Source: Vandiemenella viatica (Eukaryota; Arthropoda; Insecta; Orthoptera; Morabidae). Taken from it: a DNA stretch of 64,000 nt. Positions 52,966 through 64,000 of this stretch are shown here, one piece after another. How positions within the stretch are numbered: position 1 is the stretch's first letter; every line of letters starts with the position of its first letter. The translations under genes and the position numbers were made by a program. The notes under the pieces are model-generated. The model did no database searches, was not told where the DNA came from, and saw nothing but the letters and a program-made list of their open reading frames with translations. Where the stretch lies: NCBI GenBank assembly GCA_031002005.1, contig JARYHS010008074.1:182242494-182306493 (forward strand). Reading direction: 5' to 3'.

Positions 52966-55265
52966 CACATGGAAGAACTGATCCGGCAGAACACCCGAGA
53001 AGAATTTTTGTCATCTTTACACCAGGAAAGACTCAGTACTCACATCAGATATCTTTACTTGGAGGAGATGTTACAGCAATTAACATGGCTTGAGAAGCTG
53101 CGAAAAAAGAAAGCCAGATTTACCAGGACCCTGGCCTTTCTACTGTGATGTAGGGACAGTGACATGTTGCCTCACTTTTGTAGAGTAACACATCACATAA
53201 ACAACAGTGGAACCAAAAGGATTTTACATTGCACTGGTTTGGCACTTCTTCGGGAGTGAATTTGTTTTATAAGCTATGAGCTTGACCAAAATCTGAGGCT
53301 CTTACTTTTGTGTCATATACTTGTTACGTCTAAATTGGCTACGGATTCTTGGTACTGGATTGATGCTGCTACTTTGCTTCAAGAGAGAATTGAACTAATG
53401 AAAACCACACCACGATATATCACCAAATACAACCATCTTCAAGGAAGGCTGATTGACAATTGCCAACCCAAACCAAGCTGCACTATAGTTAACCTCACTG
53501 GAGCCGAACATGATGACGCTTTGGTCTCGGTATTGACGAAGGGCTTGAATTTTGCTGTAACACCAAGGTCTGTGCCTGCAAAGCACATTGTCTGTCTGGT
53601 GGAAAAAGCTGTACGAACACTTCCAGCTGATGCAGCGGAATAAATATGACGTGAAACCTGTCAGGTCTTGAGTAAGGCCAAACCACCCAAGGCCAATATT
53701 ACAAAGCCAGAGCAAGAAACATTATGGGAGCTATGCACGAATGTTAACATTGTCATTATCCCTGCAGACAAGAGGAATACTACCGTTCTACTCTCATCAG
53801 GACAGTATGACGCCAAGGTCAGAAGCTTATTAGATGATGCTTCTTACAGATCATTAGAAGCTGACCATATGTCAACAGCAGTCAACAAAACAAAAATCCT
53901 TCTAAGTGACCATCAAGAACCTATGACCTTGTGCAGCCAGGCCTCCGAGGTTATATGGACTGCTGAAAATCCACAAGGAGAACGTGCCCTTATGTCAGTG
54001 TGATCAGGGCACCCAAGTACCAAATATCTAACATGCCAGCTAAGTCCACTGGTGGTCCATTGCACACACCATGTAAGGAAATTTGCTGAATTCGTACAAA
54101 CGATCCTTGGTGTGACTGTCAGATTCCAACCTCTTGGTAAGCTTTGATGTCATCTCTCTTTTCACACAAGTTTCTGTGAAAGAGGCTCTGGAGTTAATAT
54201 GACATCATTTTGACCACAGGATCGCAGACTTGTTCTAGCATGTACTTCGTGTATGATGGGAGGTATTATGAGCAAACCAATGGCATGGCCATGGGCTTGC
54301 CACTTTCTCCAGTTATGGCAAATTTATATATGGAGGACTTCGAAGAAAAGGCCTTATTGACTGCTCTGTTAAAACCTAAATGCTTCCATCGCCACACAGT
54401 TTCCCGGCACTTGAAGAATTCCTGGTAGATCTGAAATCAGTTCATCCAAACACACGATTCACTATGGAGATCGAAAAGGATGGGATGTAAGCACTCTTGG
54501 ACATATTGATTAAGCGCTAGCCAGATGGTACTCTTTTGCATAGCATTTAAAGGAAACCTATGCACACGGACTGGTATTTACGGGCTACTAGCTTCCACCA
54601 CCCCGCCCAACGAACAACTATATTTAATACGCTGGTCCATTGAGCACGAGCCATCTCGGATAGTGATAGTTTACAAGATGATCTAAGGCACCTAAGGAAG
54701 ATTTTAACACCAAATGGATATTAGCAAGAGCATATCAAAAGGGCATTTCTTCCCTGTACTCCAAGCCCATCAGGTGAACAAAAAGAACTGCCAAGATCCC
54801 TTGCAGTGCTACCTTATGCCGGCAATACCTCTGTGAAAATAGGAAGAATTCTCACATGATTTGGCGTAAGGAGTATATTTCGACCACCAGCAAAAAGATA
54901 CAAGACATGATGTGCTCGGTGAAGGAGGACCTTCAAGTTCCGGGACTTTATTCCTTCCCAAGTGAATGTGGTAAAATATACATCAGCCAAACAATCAGAA
55001 CCATAGAAGAACACTGCATTGAAAACCAGTGACATCTGTGCTTGCTACAGCTGGGAAAGTCCTCATTAGCTGAACATGCTGTGGAAAATTTCCATTAAGT
55101 AAACTTCAACAAAACTGAAATACTGGTGTGCACTGTGTATCTCTGGGATTCTATAATCAAATAATCGCTGGAGATTAAATTGAGCACCAACAACATCAAC
55201 AGAAATGGTGGTCTCTTTCTAAGTGAAGCATGGAAGCCTGCCATCCAAGATCTGATCATATTTCT
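52965..55265 (+). mobile_element. PLE, near full-length but decayed
   Basis: Plus-strand copy downstream of the pLTR. In order: an N-terminal region (52897-53148, Leu/Lys-rich, MEELIRQNTREEF), a KLATDSW and pre-RT region (53308-53643), VNIVIIPADKRNTTVLLSSG (53740-53830, RT start), FDVISLF (about 54140), YVYDGRYYEQTNGMAMG-LPLSPVMANLYMEDF (54250-54350), and GIY-YIG text GLYSFPSECGKIYISQTIRT at 54940-55010 with SIIK-x-SLEIKLSTNNIN at 55150. At least six frameshifts or stops; the catalytic YVDD is lost in a small deletion near 54390. Inactive. Confidence 0.85.
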
Positions 55266-55384
55266 AATTATAAAGCATGTAATACATGGGACCCAGATCT
55301 GCACGTTGCACCTGTGCCTTTGTCAGCTCCATTGCATCAGTTGTAGCTAAGATATGGGCAATTGAATATGGCCACTATGATTGA

Positions 55385-56320
55385 TGTCTCACCAAATAGA
55401 AGTTACGAAGTGTAATCTGATTTCTGCAAACAGAAGGGCATAATGCTGCTGAAATCCATTGTTGAATGAACAAAGTGTATGGTAAAAACTTTATGAGCAA
55501 TGGTAGTGTATTGGAATGGAGTAGGCAATTTAAAGAAGGGAGAATTGATGTCCATGATGAAGATGGACAAGGGCACACGTATGTTATTACTGTAGGCCTT
55601 GTTCAGCGTCTTGGTCAGTTAGTCATTGGCAAATAATTGTTTATAGTCAGTGAACTTTCTGAATAATTTCCAGAAATTTGAAGGTCTGCTTTGTACACAG
55701 TCGTACAAGACCTAGGATGCCATAAGCTGTGTGCCCATTAGATCCCAAAAATGCTGAGTAATGGTCACAAAATGTGATACATGGCATTAGCCTTAACATT
55801 TCTCACATGTTATCACAATGAGAGGGAAGTTTCTTTGAAGTCTTTCATTAAGGGCAATAAGACTTGGTCTTGTATGACAATTCTGAAATAAAGGAGCCAG
55901 TCTAAACAGTGGATGCGCACACATTCTCCATGCAAGCCGAAAAAAATTTAAACATATGCTGAGCCAGAGGAAAACAATGACTACGGTTTTTTGGGATGAA
56001 AAAAGAGTGTTGTTGGTGGACTTTTTTTTAGCAGGGGTCAACAATAACAAAGGATGTTTATTGTAAAACTTTATGCCATCTCTGTAGAGCCATCCAAAAC
56101 AAATGAGTAGGAATGATCTTGTGAGGCACGGTTTTGATCAATGATAATGCCCGACTAAGCAGCGCCAAGGTGACAAAAGACCTTAAACAATTCAAGTTGG
56201 AAATCTCATCCACTGTACAATCCAGACTTAGCACCGACTGATTTTCATCTGTTCAGAGAGCCGAGGGCATGGTTGGGCAGACAATGCTTTGCTGCCAATG
56301 ACGAACTTCAGGATAGTCAT
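55385..56320 (+). mobile_element. Decayed mariner transposase
   Basis: The plus strand reads QTEGHNAAEIHC-x-MNKVYGKNF, then MSNGSVLEWSRQFKEGRIDV and HDEDGQGH (HTH and linker). Further on come VFWDEKRVLLVDFF near 55990 and LINDNARLSSAKV near 56140, around the second catalytic Asp (DN), then NPLSTVQSRLSTD-like text. This is the DD34D mariner layout over ~0.93 kb. Stops and small indels throughout; TIRs not identified. Related to but distinct from the element at 60966. Confidence 0.8.
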
Positions 56321-56329
56321 ATTGTTCTC

Positions 56330-58104
56330 CACCAGTCCATGTTGTTATTGTTGTGGCTTTGGGGTGCATCGACAGTGAGTTCATTAGCGCCCCTAGTCCA
56401 AATATGGAATAATGAGTCTGCTAAATCTATATCAGGTTGATTCTTCTTCTTTCAAAGACCGCAATGAGTATTTGTCTCTGATTATGCCGTAGGGTAGATT
56501 CCTTCCTCATATTCCTTATCTTCATTACATCTGTCAACGTCTTCAGTCTCCTCACAATATTTATTTTTCAAAAGGAAAAAAAAATTGTCAACTGGCACTC
56601 TTCTTCCCCAATTGTGAATTTATCCTGAAAATGGCAACTCTGTTGTCATTATTATCAGAGTGTTTGCTTTAAGGTTCTAAATTTTTGCATTAATTTTAAG
56701 TATAAAAATATTAGAGTTACCCCAAAGACAGTTTCCATATTCAAATTCTCCATTAAAAAAAAAAAAAAAAAAAGAACATCTATACACAAACCTGAAAAGA
56801 AATAAAAAAAACTTTCAATACAGCTAGTCAACAAGAAAAAGTGTATGTACTATGTTGTTCACATTGTCATTTACTCACACTCGAACTCACTCGGTTTTTC
56901 CTGTGACCAGTCCTCTCTACTCGGGCAAGCTGTGACCTGTGGAGCTTTCCCAAGGTTGTGTGGACAAACATAGGCTCATAGGCTCAGAGAACAATGAAGG
57001 CACAGCAGTACAGAAATTGTGCACAGTATCATCCTCACGCATACTGCACCACAAGGGTGTAGATCAGAGAAAATTAAAAAAGATTGTATGGCATGGTAAC
57101 TCTTGAGATTGCAATATATAAATTACTAAAAATCTATATTTTTGGTATATTCTATCAACCGAGCTGCCATAGATATAATGTGTAACATATATCTATTCAA
57201 TGAACATATGTAATGAAAGTATTATAAAGTGTCAAATCATAACACAGTATAATGAAACCATAATATAAACAAGTTATCTACAGTTATTGTTATCCTGAAT
57301 TCACGTTTAGTGTAAAATATATATATATAAGCTTCAGATATATCTGTAGTCTTATATGGATTTATGTCAATGTATGACAGTGAACACATCTCAATGTCAT
57401 AACCGATATCACTCTCATACATGACTGTAAATAACAAAAATATCAACTGTATGACTAGAAGAAAGATTGTTCTGCTGTTCTGAAATAATGAAGCCAGCTT
57501 TGCTGAAAAGCCACTCGTTTGCAGTGCCTGTTCTGTACTAGTTTTAAAAATATAAGGGTACCTCTTTCCTCTAAATATTCACCTAGTAAGTGTCTTCTTC
57601 ATTGTCATGTTAGAGGATAAATAATCTATGTAGCATTGAACATTGCCTGTATTTTCTCCAGTAACATTAGCTCTCCTGTATTTAAGAAATTCAAGTTTCC
57701 TTTTTATAGTTGAAGGACAAGAGGCATTTACTTCAGGTTGATTTGAATTGTAGGTCATACCCCAATCTACAGCTATGAAAAATACATAGTTAAATATGAA
57801 TAAGAAGGATAATATACACCTCTCATATCAGTACACGTCATTCTAACATGTTTATTACAGCTGTTGTTTCTTCTTAGATAAGTTTAAATGTAGTGCAATC
57901 TGCCGATTTTTACTTTTACTTTTTCATGAACATAGTGTAGTTCCTAATTTTTAAGTATCCAATTTTCTTGAAGTATACAATCTTATAAAATAATGTCTTG
58001 TAATTATATCTTAAATGGAATCTCAAAATAATAAATATTACCAGAGCTCTTGACACACAAAATCATGTGTAATATTACAGGAAGGGTTCTAAAATATTGT
58101 TTTT

Positions 58105-58136
<32 letters not shown>

Positions 58137-58335
58137 GCCTCCCTGCCTTGAACTTGGACTGCCCAATCTACTACCCTGCAATTCACAAAACTGTTGGTTA
58201 TTGTGTGGTATCCAAATGAAAATTAACTTGAAACAAGCTTGTGTATATGCACAGTGCTGTCAACTAACAAGAAGAAATTTTTAGTAGATACATATATATA
58301 ATAAACCATCTCAATTGAAATAAGTGTATCGATGT
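56330..58335. other. Intron, nothing recognised except microsatellites
   Basis: AT-rich. An A19 run at about 56756-56774 and a (TC)n(TG)n tract at 58107-58134 are the only clear structures. No coding match. Confidence 0.45.
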
Positions 58336-58342
58336 TTGTACA

Positions 58343-59286
58343 GGTGTGATCAGGGCACTGACAGGTAAAACTGCGGGAGCGGCATCACAAATAAAAATGA
58401 AACTGCCAGACTATAGTTCCAACCATTGTATTCTGCATTGACATGCACTTGCCATAAAGAAGATGCCACCAAACCTAAAATTTGTTCTTGATAAAGTGGT
58501 AAAAATAATCAATTATGTCAGATCACGTCATCTTCAGTCATGATTGTTTTCAATATTTTGTGTAGATTATTGGGGCAAATGCAAAACATTACTGCTCCAT
58601 ACTAAGGTTTGACAGTTATAATTGGGGAAAATCATTAGTAAGATTATTTGAACTAAGAGCTTAAATTGCGAGGTTTGTTTACTAACATTTCCTTTGATTT
58701 AAAAGACCGTTTGAGTGATGTGACTTGTTTATTCAGACTAGCTTTTTTAGAAAATATGTGAGGAAAAATTAATGAATTAAATCTATTTCAACAATAGAAC
58801 AGATAACAGTCTTTATTGTTAACAACAACAAAACAGGTTTAAAAAGAAAATTAGATTTTTTAATTGTTTGCATTGGAAAGAGAGAACTAGAAAGGTTTTA
58901 TAACACTGAGTTAGTTTGTTGGTGAAACAAGAGAGTTACCAAATGAAATATTTTAAAAATTAATCAAATCTCTCCATCATATAAGCACTTCTCTTGAGTG
59001 AATTCAAAGGTTAAGAATCCTTTCACACCATATTTGCAGAATGAAGAAAATATGTCAAACAAAACATGAAACGTTTTTGGAAATAACACCAGATTCAATC
59101 GTGGAATTACTGTTGAAAACGTTGTCATTTGATAATTTTTTATGCAGAATATGTGATGAATTTCCACAGATTGCCACAAAGACTCTTGGAGTTCTTCTCC
59201 TGTTTCCAACAATGTACTTGAGTGAAACGGCATTCTCAGCATATACAGCCTGTAAGCTTCTCGTTAAATCGAAACAATTTCATTAA
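58343..59286 (+). pseudogene. hAT transposase relic (ZBED5-like)
   Basis: Plus-strand frames give TGKTAGAASQIKMKLPDYSS, NHCILH-x-HALAIKKMPPN and KFVLDKVVKIINYVRS, the middle of a hAT/ZBED5-type transposase. It continues through broken frames (WGKCKTLLLHTKV near 58570; KRKLDFLIVCIGKRELERFY near 58845). The open piece 59041-59286 ends in LGVLLLFPTMYLSETAFSAY, the C-terminal hAT dimerisation block. The N-terminal BED finger is missing, with several stops. An old insertion lying ahead of the last CCT exon. Confidence 0.8.
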
Positions 59287-59299
59287 TTTATGGTGGAAT

Positions 59300-59620
59300 C
59301 AACACAGTATTAAGTAAAGTACCTACCTAATACTTATTTTTGTACGAGTTTTATTAAACTCTATAGAATAAACATAAAACCAGCTTTTTGTTTACTTTAG
59401 GGCTCTATTAAATATTTAGTTGTTAGTAAGGATTCCGTCACCAAAAATATTAGGTATCTGTCTATAACTTTTCTTGATATTAGTTCATTGAAAAATCTTT
59501 CTCTTACAATACAAAAAGTAACAAAACCAATCTAGTTTGTAATATATATTAATTTTACCTACATGCAAAAAATAGTAAATGCTTTGGACTAATTTCTTCC
59601 CCCCCCCCCCTTTTTTTCTA
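59300..59620. other. Intron end, nothing but a polypyrimidine tract
   Basis: AT-rich; a C12-13 run then T7 at 59599-59617 leads into the CAG acceptor at 59621-59623. Confidence 0.5.
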
Positions 59621-59623
59621 CAG

Positions 59624-59744
59624 TGAAGAAGAAAAAGTTAGGGAGCAATTCCTTCAGTGCTGTACTCGTCACTTAGCACAGATGAAGGCAGGAAAGCCAA
59701 ACGAACATGAAAACACAAAAACATTTAACAATAGGTTGGTTTAA
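59624..59744 (+). CDS. Pcyt1: Probable terminal CCT exon
   Basis: A very strong polypyrimidine tract (a C run then a T run) ends in CTACAG at 59623. The first base completes the split Ser codon from 43789, giving ESNSEEEKVREQF, then LQCCTRHLAQMKAGKPNEHE and a C-terminal NNRLV followed by TAA at 59742. The acidic SEEE start fits the acidic end of the CCT tail, and the phase match supports splicing. The remaining residues do not match any CCT tail I know, so this may be an insect-specific or alternative 3' exon. A possible donor (AG|GTTGGT, cut after 59734) means it could instead be internal. The intron before it is about 15.8 kb. Confidence 0.6.
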
Positions 59745-59988
59745 AACCTTTTTTGTGTTCGTAGGAATGGACCATTTCACAAAGAGGGGTGTGCACACAC
59801 CACGGCAAACTACATGACTAGCTTCTCCATGGGGAACAGAGTGGAAGTTGAGGTGCTGGGAGTGAAATGAACTATTGATAATTCTCAGGAAAAGACTGAA
59901 ATATTATCTATATATCACCTCTAATGGGGAAATGTCAGTGTGCATGCAACGAATGTAAAAATGTAACTTATATCAATAGTGCAATGAA

Positions 59989-59994
59989 AATAAA
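59989..59994 (+). terminator. Candidate poly(A) signal for CCT
   Basis: An AATAAA hexamer lies about 245 bases after the TAA of the probable last exon, followed by further AATAAAT-like sequence. This is what a short 3' UTR would need, but AT-rich DNA produces the hexamer by chance. Confidence 0.3.
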
Positions 59995-60965
59995 AAACAA
60001 CCATAAATAAATTTAGAATAATTTTTTCAAAATTATTAATTAATAAAAAAATAAGTGATGGTTTATTGGTTGGTACTTAATGGTGATTGAGGCCAAGAGG
60101 TTATCAAGGATCCAGAATATTTTGGTAGGGAAGTTTTCACTTCCAAAGTTTTGATGAGGGGGTGGTGTCTTTGAAAACTCTGACAACCCTGGCAACCCTC
60201 ACTGCAAAACAGTTGTTGTAGTTGTGGGTGTATGCATGCTTTTCTACTGGAGGGTATAGATTGGCTGTGGCCATTCATTCTGTCTGTGAGTTGTTTTGTA
60301 GTGAGGCCTACAAGAACTAGATCAGTGATGTCAGCTTGGTTGGTACTAGTAGTACTAGGTGTGTTGTGGAATGAGTAGCATGTAGACCCCTGTTGTAGGA
60401 ATGGAAGAGGTCATGGTAGGTGGATGCATGTTGCACAGTTTGCCGTCAGATCTGTGGCATGGAAAGGATCCATGATTTGGAGAATCTAAAGGAGGGTGTT
60501 TGTGAACCAATGTGTACTTACGATTGGGTAGATAGGTGGGGGAGAGTGGCAGAAATTTGGGGGGAAGGGTGTGCCTTTCTGAAAAGGAGTGAAGGAAGTT
60601 AAGTGGTTGCTGGTTGAGAGACTTGGTTTTGTACAAGATCCTTATGGTAACAGTGAGAAATGAGGGTTTAACAAAGTTTTGGGAATGCCAGGAGAGAGGT
60701 TTTTATATATATATCAGAACAGATGTGTCTGCCACAGATAGAAAGTCTGTAAGGAATGGAACATTTGATGTGGATGGCAACTGTCAAATTGTAGATATTG
60801 CTACAAATTAGTCATTTTGATGTTGAAAGATGTGTGAAGGGGGACAATCTGGCATACACCAACATCAACATCAAGGAGCATGATGCGTGTGTGGTAGGAA
60901 GTTATTGTTAAGGGGATTGAGGAATTTCAGGAGTTGGTTTTCACTGTGTGTCCATATCATAAATA

Positions 60966-62223
60966 CGAGGGTGGTTCAAAAAATAAGGTCTCCAATGACG
61001 CTGCGTCAAAACCAACAATGCTAGGCAAAAGCCAACAACAATGTCATGTTCCTTGGTTCTCCCACTACCGAATGGTACAGGTTCGAGCTCAATCGGACAA
61101 TCGGGCGATTCTTGAAAGCCGTCTGTGATGGAGCAGTCGCTTAGCTCACCTGCCAGGTGCGAACTGCACTCAGTGATCCGATTTTTGAACATGAAAAATG
61201 TTAAACCGATAGAAATCCATCATCAGTTAGTGGAAGTGTACGCGGAAATGTGTATGGACATTAAAAATGTGTGGAAGTGGTGCCGGGAGTTTTCTGCCGG
61301 TCACAGCAATATTCATGATGAGGAGCGGCCTGGAAGACCGAGCTTATCCGACGAAATTGTGACCAAAATTGATGAGATTGTGCACAGTAATCGAAGGATA
61401 ACTCTTGATGAGATAACTGAGAGACTTAATGAAAAGTGTGGCAAAATCTCCATATGCACAATTGTTTCAGAAACTCTAGTATACAGTAAAGTGTCCGCCA
61501 GGTGGGTTCCCAGACAACTCACAGATGAACAAAAAAGAATGTGCTTGGAATGTGCCAAAGAATTTGTTTGCCACTTTGAAGGGGAAGACTTCCTGGATTC
61601 GATAGTGACTGGGGATGAAAACTGGGTGCATCATTACTTTCCTGAAATGAAGGAGCAGTTCACCGATCTTCGACAAAGCCCAAAAAGTTCAGGACAGAAA
61701 AGTCAGCCAGAATGGTAATGGCGACTGTTTTTTGGGACCGTAAGGGGGTATTGTTGGTGGATTTTATGCCAAAAGGAACAACAACTAACTCGGACCACTA
61801 CAGCGAAACTCTGAAGAAACTACAGTGGGCTATCCAGAACAAAAGAAGAGGAATGCTCATAAAGGGAGTGTCTTTGCATCATGACAACGCGCATCAAACC
61901 CCCTCATCAAACAATTTGGTTGGGATCCGGACATTGCCCAAGTGATTATCACATGTTTCCTGCACCTACACCTGGGAGGTCAGAAGTTCCAGTCAGACGA
62001 GGTCACAGTCATTCAATTTCTTTGTGATGCAGCGGGAGACTGGTTCGATGACAGGATCAAAAAGCTTGTGACGCAAATGTGGAAGTTCATTGAACGGGAA
62101 GGTGATTGCATAGAAAAATAGCTAAAACTTCAAGCTTTCCAATGATGTATCACACACAAATGGTGAATAAATGTGATTTTCTATGTAAAAATATAGGAGA
62201 CCTTATTTTTTGAACCACCCTCG
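60966..62223 (+). mobile_element. mariner with perfect 28-bp TIRs
   Basis: The left TIR begins CGAGGGTGGTTCAAAAAATA and its 28 bases are an exact complement of the right end (62196-62223). TA flanks both sides (60964-60965, 62224-62225). Length is 1258 bases, normal for a full mariner. It was inserted into the RT catalytic region (DDIFMIW) of a minus-strand PLE. Confidence 0.96.
61125..62120 (+). pseudogene. mariner transposase, frameshifted
   Basis: The first open part, 61125-61718, has the HTH region (KPIEIHHQLVEVYAEMCMDI, VWKWCREFSAGHSNIHDEER-PGRP) and the first catalytic Asp in SIVTGDENWVHHYFPEMKEQ. A frameshift near 61700 leads to 61712-61945: VFWDRKGVLLVDFMPKGTTT, then GVSLHHDNAHQTPS with the second Asp (HHDN). 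A further shift near 61920 hides the C-terminal part (CPDYHMFPAP-like), where the third acidic residue belongs. Conserved TIRs with a lightly damaged gene suggest a fairly recent element. Confidence 0.9.
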
Positions 62224-63399
62224 TATATTATCTATGCATCTAGACCAACAGTGGGTTTAAAGGGAATATGGTTTTGGACAAGTTCCTCCAGATGACTAAG
62301 GAATAGATTTCAGGACTGGGGCCATGCGGAAACCCATTGTGGTGCTGAAAATTCTCGTATTTTAGAATTGAAGGGTAAGAAGTTTTCTGAGAAATTGAGG
62401 TGAGCCATGGATGTGTGGAAAGACTTTCTGGGGAGGCTGTGTGGGGGTCACATGTCCCCAACTGTGGGGATTTTTTTTTGTAGAGAATTGAGATATGGAA
62501 GGAGTGTGGAGGTAGGGTAGTGTGTACTGTGCAAACCTCAAGGAAGACTATGTTATTTTTGACATTGGAAGGTAGGTTTTATACAAAGGGTTGGAGATGT
62601 AGATCCAACAAGGTTGAAATCCCTTCAGTGGGTGACCCATATGCCCAAATTATAGGCTGACCAGGGTTGCCAGCCTTACAGATCTAGGGAAGAAGGTACA
62701 GGATATGTTTATGGGGACTCTGAGGAGTTAGGAGAGAAATTTACTGAGAAGAGTGGCCTTATAATGGGCTCTGAAAGTCTAGGAAAGTTATTACTTTCTG
62801 GCATATAAAGACTTTGTGATCTGTAGTGTATAGAGGATAGGTATTGTTATCAGATAGCTGTCTCAGGGCCTCTGCCTTATGGTCACTGTTGTCAATTACT
62901 ATGGTGGTTGAGCCCTTGTCGGCCAGAAGGTGATGATGTTCCAGTTTCTGGTTAGCTCTCTCATGGCCCAAATTGTAAGAGTGTGAAATTGAGTTTGAGA
63001 ATCAGGGTAAGGATCGAGTGGAAATGAGGAACTTGGATTAGAAGCAGGAAGGGATGATTTTGCGGGAGAAGAAGCAGATCCAGTAAAATTGAAGATCTGA
63101 ATTATTGAAGGTTGGCCTCAATCTCATAGTGCCGGCTCTTGGATAAAGTGAGTGGCCACACACAAACAGTTCTCACTCACAAATTATACCTTCCAGTAGC
63201 AGAACGTGCCAAAAACCATGACTCTAACAACGTCATCAACTGTACTCATGACTCTAACAACTTCAACAGCTTTACAGTAAGAGCTGTCAGAATTTTTCCA
63301 GAAACTGCCACTGAAACTGAACTTCAGAGATGGCATAAGGCTGAAATGTTTACTGGGATTATAGTAAACACTTAATCACCTTAACTGTAACAGTGTTGC

Positions 63400-64000
63400 T
63401 CATGTACCATTAGATTTTCGATTTTTCTGACGTTCATTCGGCCACCACCTAACTTGATTATACCCCAAGTTAGGAAAGGTAAGGTTCACATTGTAATAAA
63501 AGTCACTGCAGCTACGTTCAAATTCAAAATTTCACTATGTTCTAAAAAAAATTGTACAAGTACAAACAGTCGATTGGATATCGGAAAATCTTCTCCAAGT
63601 TCTTAGACAGCAAGTAATGAAAAGCGATCAGACCAGACCAAACCCCGTTATAAAAATTTAAAAGTCACATTGAAATTAACTTGAACTGTTCTACGGTACT
63701 ACAGAATTCTAAGATGTCTACCTCCACATATGTCTCACCACACCACACTTCCTGCTTTCAAGTGCAAAGTGCTACACACACTAACAACCACTCCACTTCG
63801 GTGATCACCAGCAAAAGACACCAACTCGCGCCCATTGATCGTATATATAGACTCACTGTTTCCTCGACAAATCACTCCATGTTCAAAGGTCAACTGGTAT
63901 GGAAACTGCATATTCATGTGCAGATCTTACCAAATAGTTTTTAATTTTTGGCTCACACTACTCTTATGATTCTAAAATTTTACTAGTAGCTAGAACTTTA
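63400..64000. other. Nothing recognised
   Basis: AT-rich to mixed sequence after the PLE; a CTATATATAG-like TATA stretch at 63840-63850 is the only motif, without a supported gene. Confidence 0.35.

Larger units (their letters stand above)
60060..63330 (-). mobile_element. PLE relic, split by a mariner
   Basis: The minus strand in order: LLADKGSTTIVIDNSDHKAE (62971-62759, RT start), YPSILKYENFQHHNGFPHGP (62461-62240), then a F-x-FKPTVGLDA...FMIWTHSENQLL region interrupted at 62224/60965 by a mariner. Next are the Cys-rich linker GSFPCHRSDGKLCNMHPPTM (60636-60355) and the GIY-YIG region with RMNGHSQSIPS (60278-60063). Coding text joins across the mariner after removing one TA. Stops throughout. 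Same family as the 0.67-1.4 kb fragment. Confidence 0.82.

Overview
The window looks like intronic and intergenic DNA of a large-genome insect. A polyneopteran such as a grasshopper, cricket or stick insect is my inference from repeat density and TE types; I cannot name a species. It is AT-rich and has almost no host coding sequence. The one clear host gene is choline-phosphate cytidylyltransferase (CCT, Pcyt1) on the + strand. Its exons lie at 14803-15024, 18559-18726, 43671-43789 and a probable terminal exon at 59624-59744. Each junction has AG/GT borders and matching phase. The exons for the first part of the catalytic domain are not seen and are probably upstream of the window, so 1-14802 is probably intron too. 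Introns are about 3.5, 24.9 and 15.8 kb.

Everything else is mobile or repetitive DNA, much of it nested with readable target-site duplications (TSDs). Layout: 0.67-1.4 kb Penelope-like element (PLE) fragment; 1.56-4.77 kb mariner relic split by a LINE with a 12-bp TSD; 5.5-5.9 kb LINE 3' end; 7.2-7.4 kb PLE tail; 9.9-10.2 kb mariner relic; 10.36-13.82 kb Tc1-like element split by a young 2.35-kb LTR retroelement that carries only a Gag-like ORF; 17.28-18.44 kb mariner-like element with terminal inverted repeats (TIRs); 19.26-21.8 kb satellite with a ~170-bp unit; 22.8-23.8 kb PLE 3' end; 25.0-27.1 kb ~550-bp degenerate repeats; 27.78-28.02 kb tRNA-derived SINE with a perfect 10-bp TSD.

Further right: 28.1-29.3 kb PLE tails and a LINE end; 29.55-32.89 kb two PLE copies head to head; 32.9-35.4 and 40.6-40.7 kb ~195-bp satellite, interrupted by an RTE-clade LINE (33242-34905) and by a second head-to-head PLE (about 35.49-40.58 kb), itself split by a CR1-like LINE (37055-39577); 40.95-41.4 kb inverted satellite; 41.5-42.2 kb LINE relic; 45.1-52.1 kb old RTE LINE containing a CR1-like LINE containing a young RTE LINE; 52.5-55.3 kb tandem PLE; 55.4-56.3 kb mariner relic; 58.3-59.3 kb hAT (ZBED5-type) relic; 60.0-63.3 kb PLE split within its reverse transcriptase (RT) active-site motif by a mariner with 28-bp TIRs.

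The most interesting signals are (1) a recurring stem-loop of form YTGAYRAA-stem-loop-stem-GAAA in two PLE families, resembling a hammerhead ribozyme core with one extra base; (2) two independent head-to-head PLE insertions; (3) the Gag-only LTR element with a 32-residue internal duplication; (4) nested insertions that give a relative chronology of LINE, PLE and DNA-transposon activity inside one host gene.
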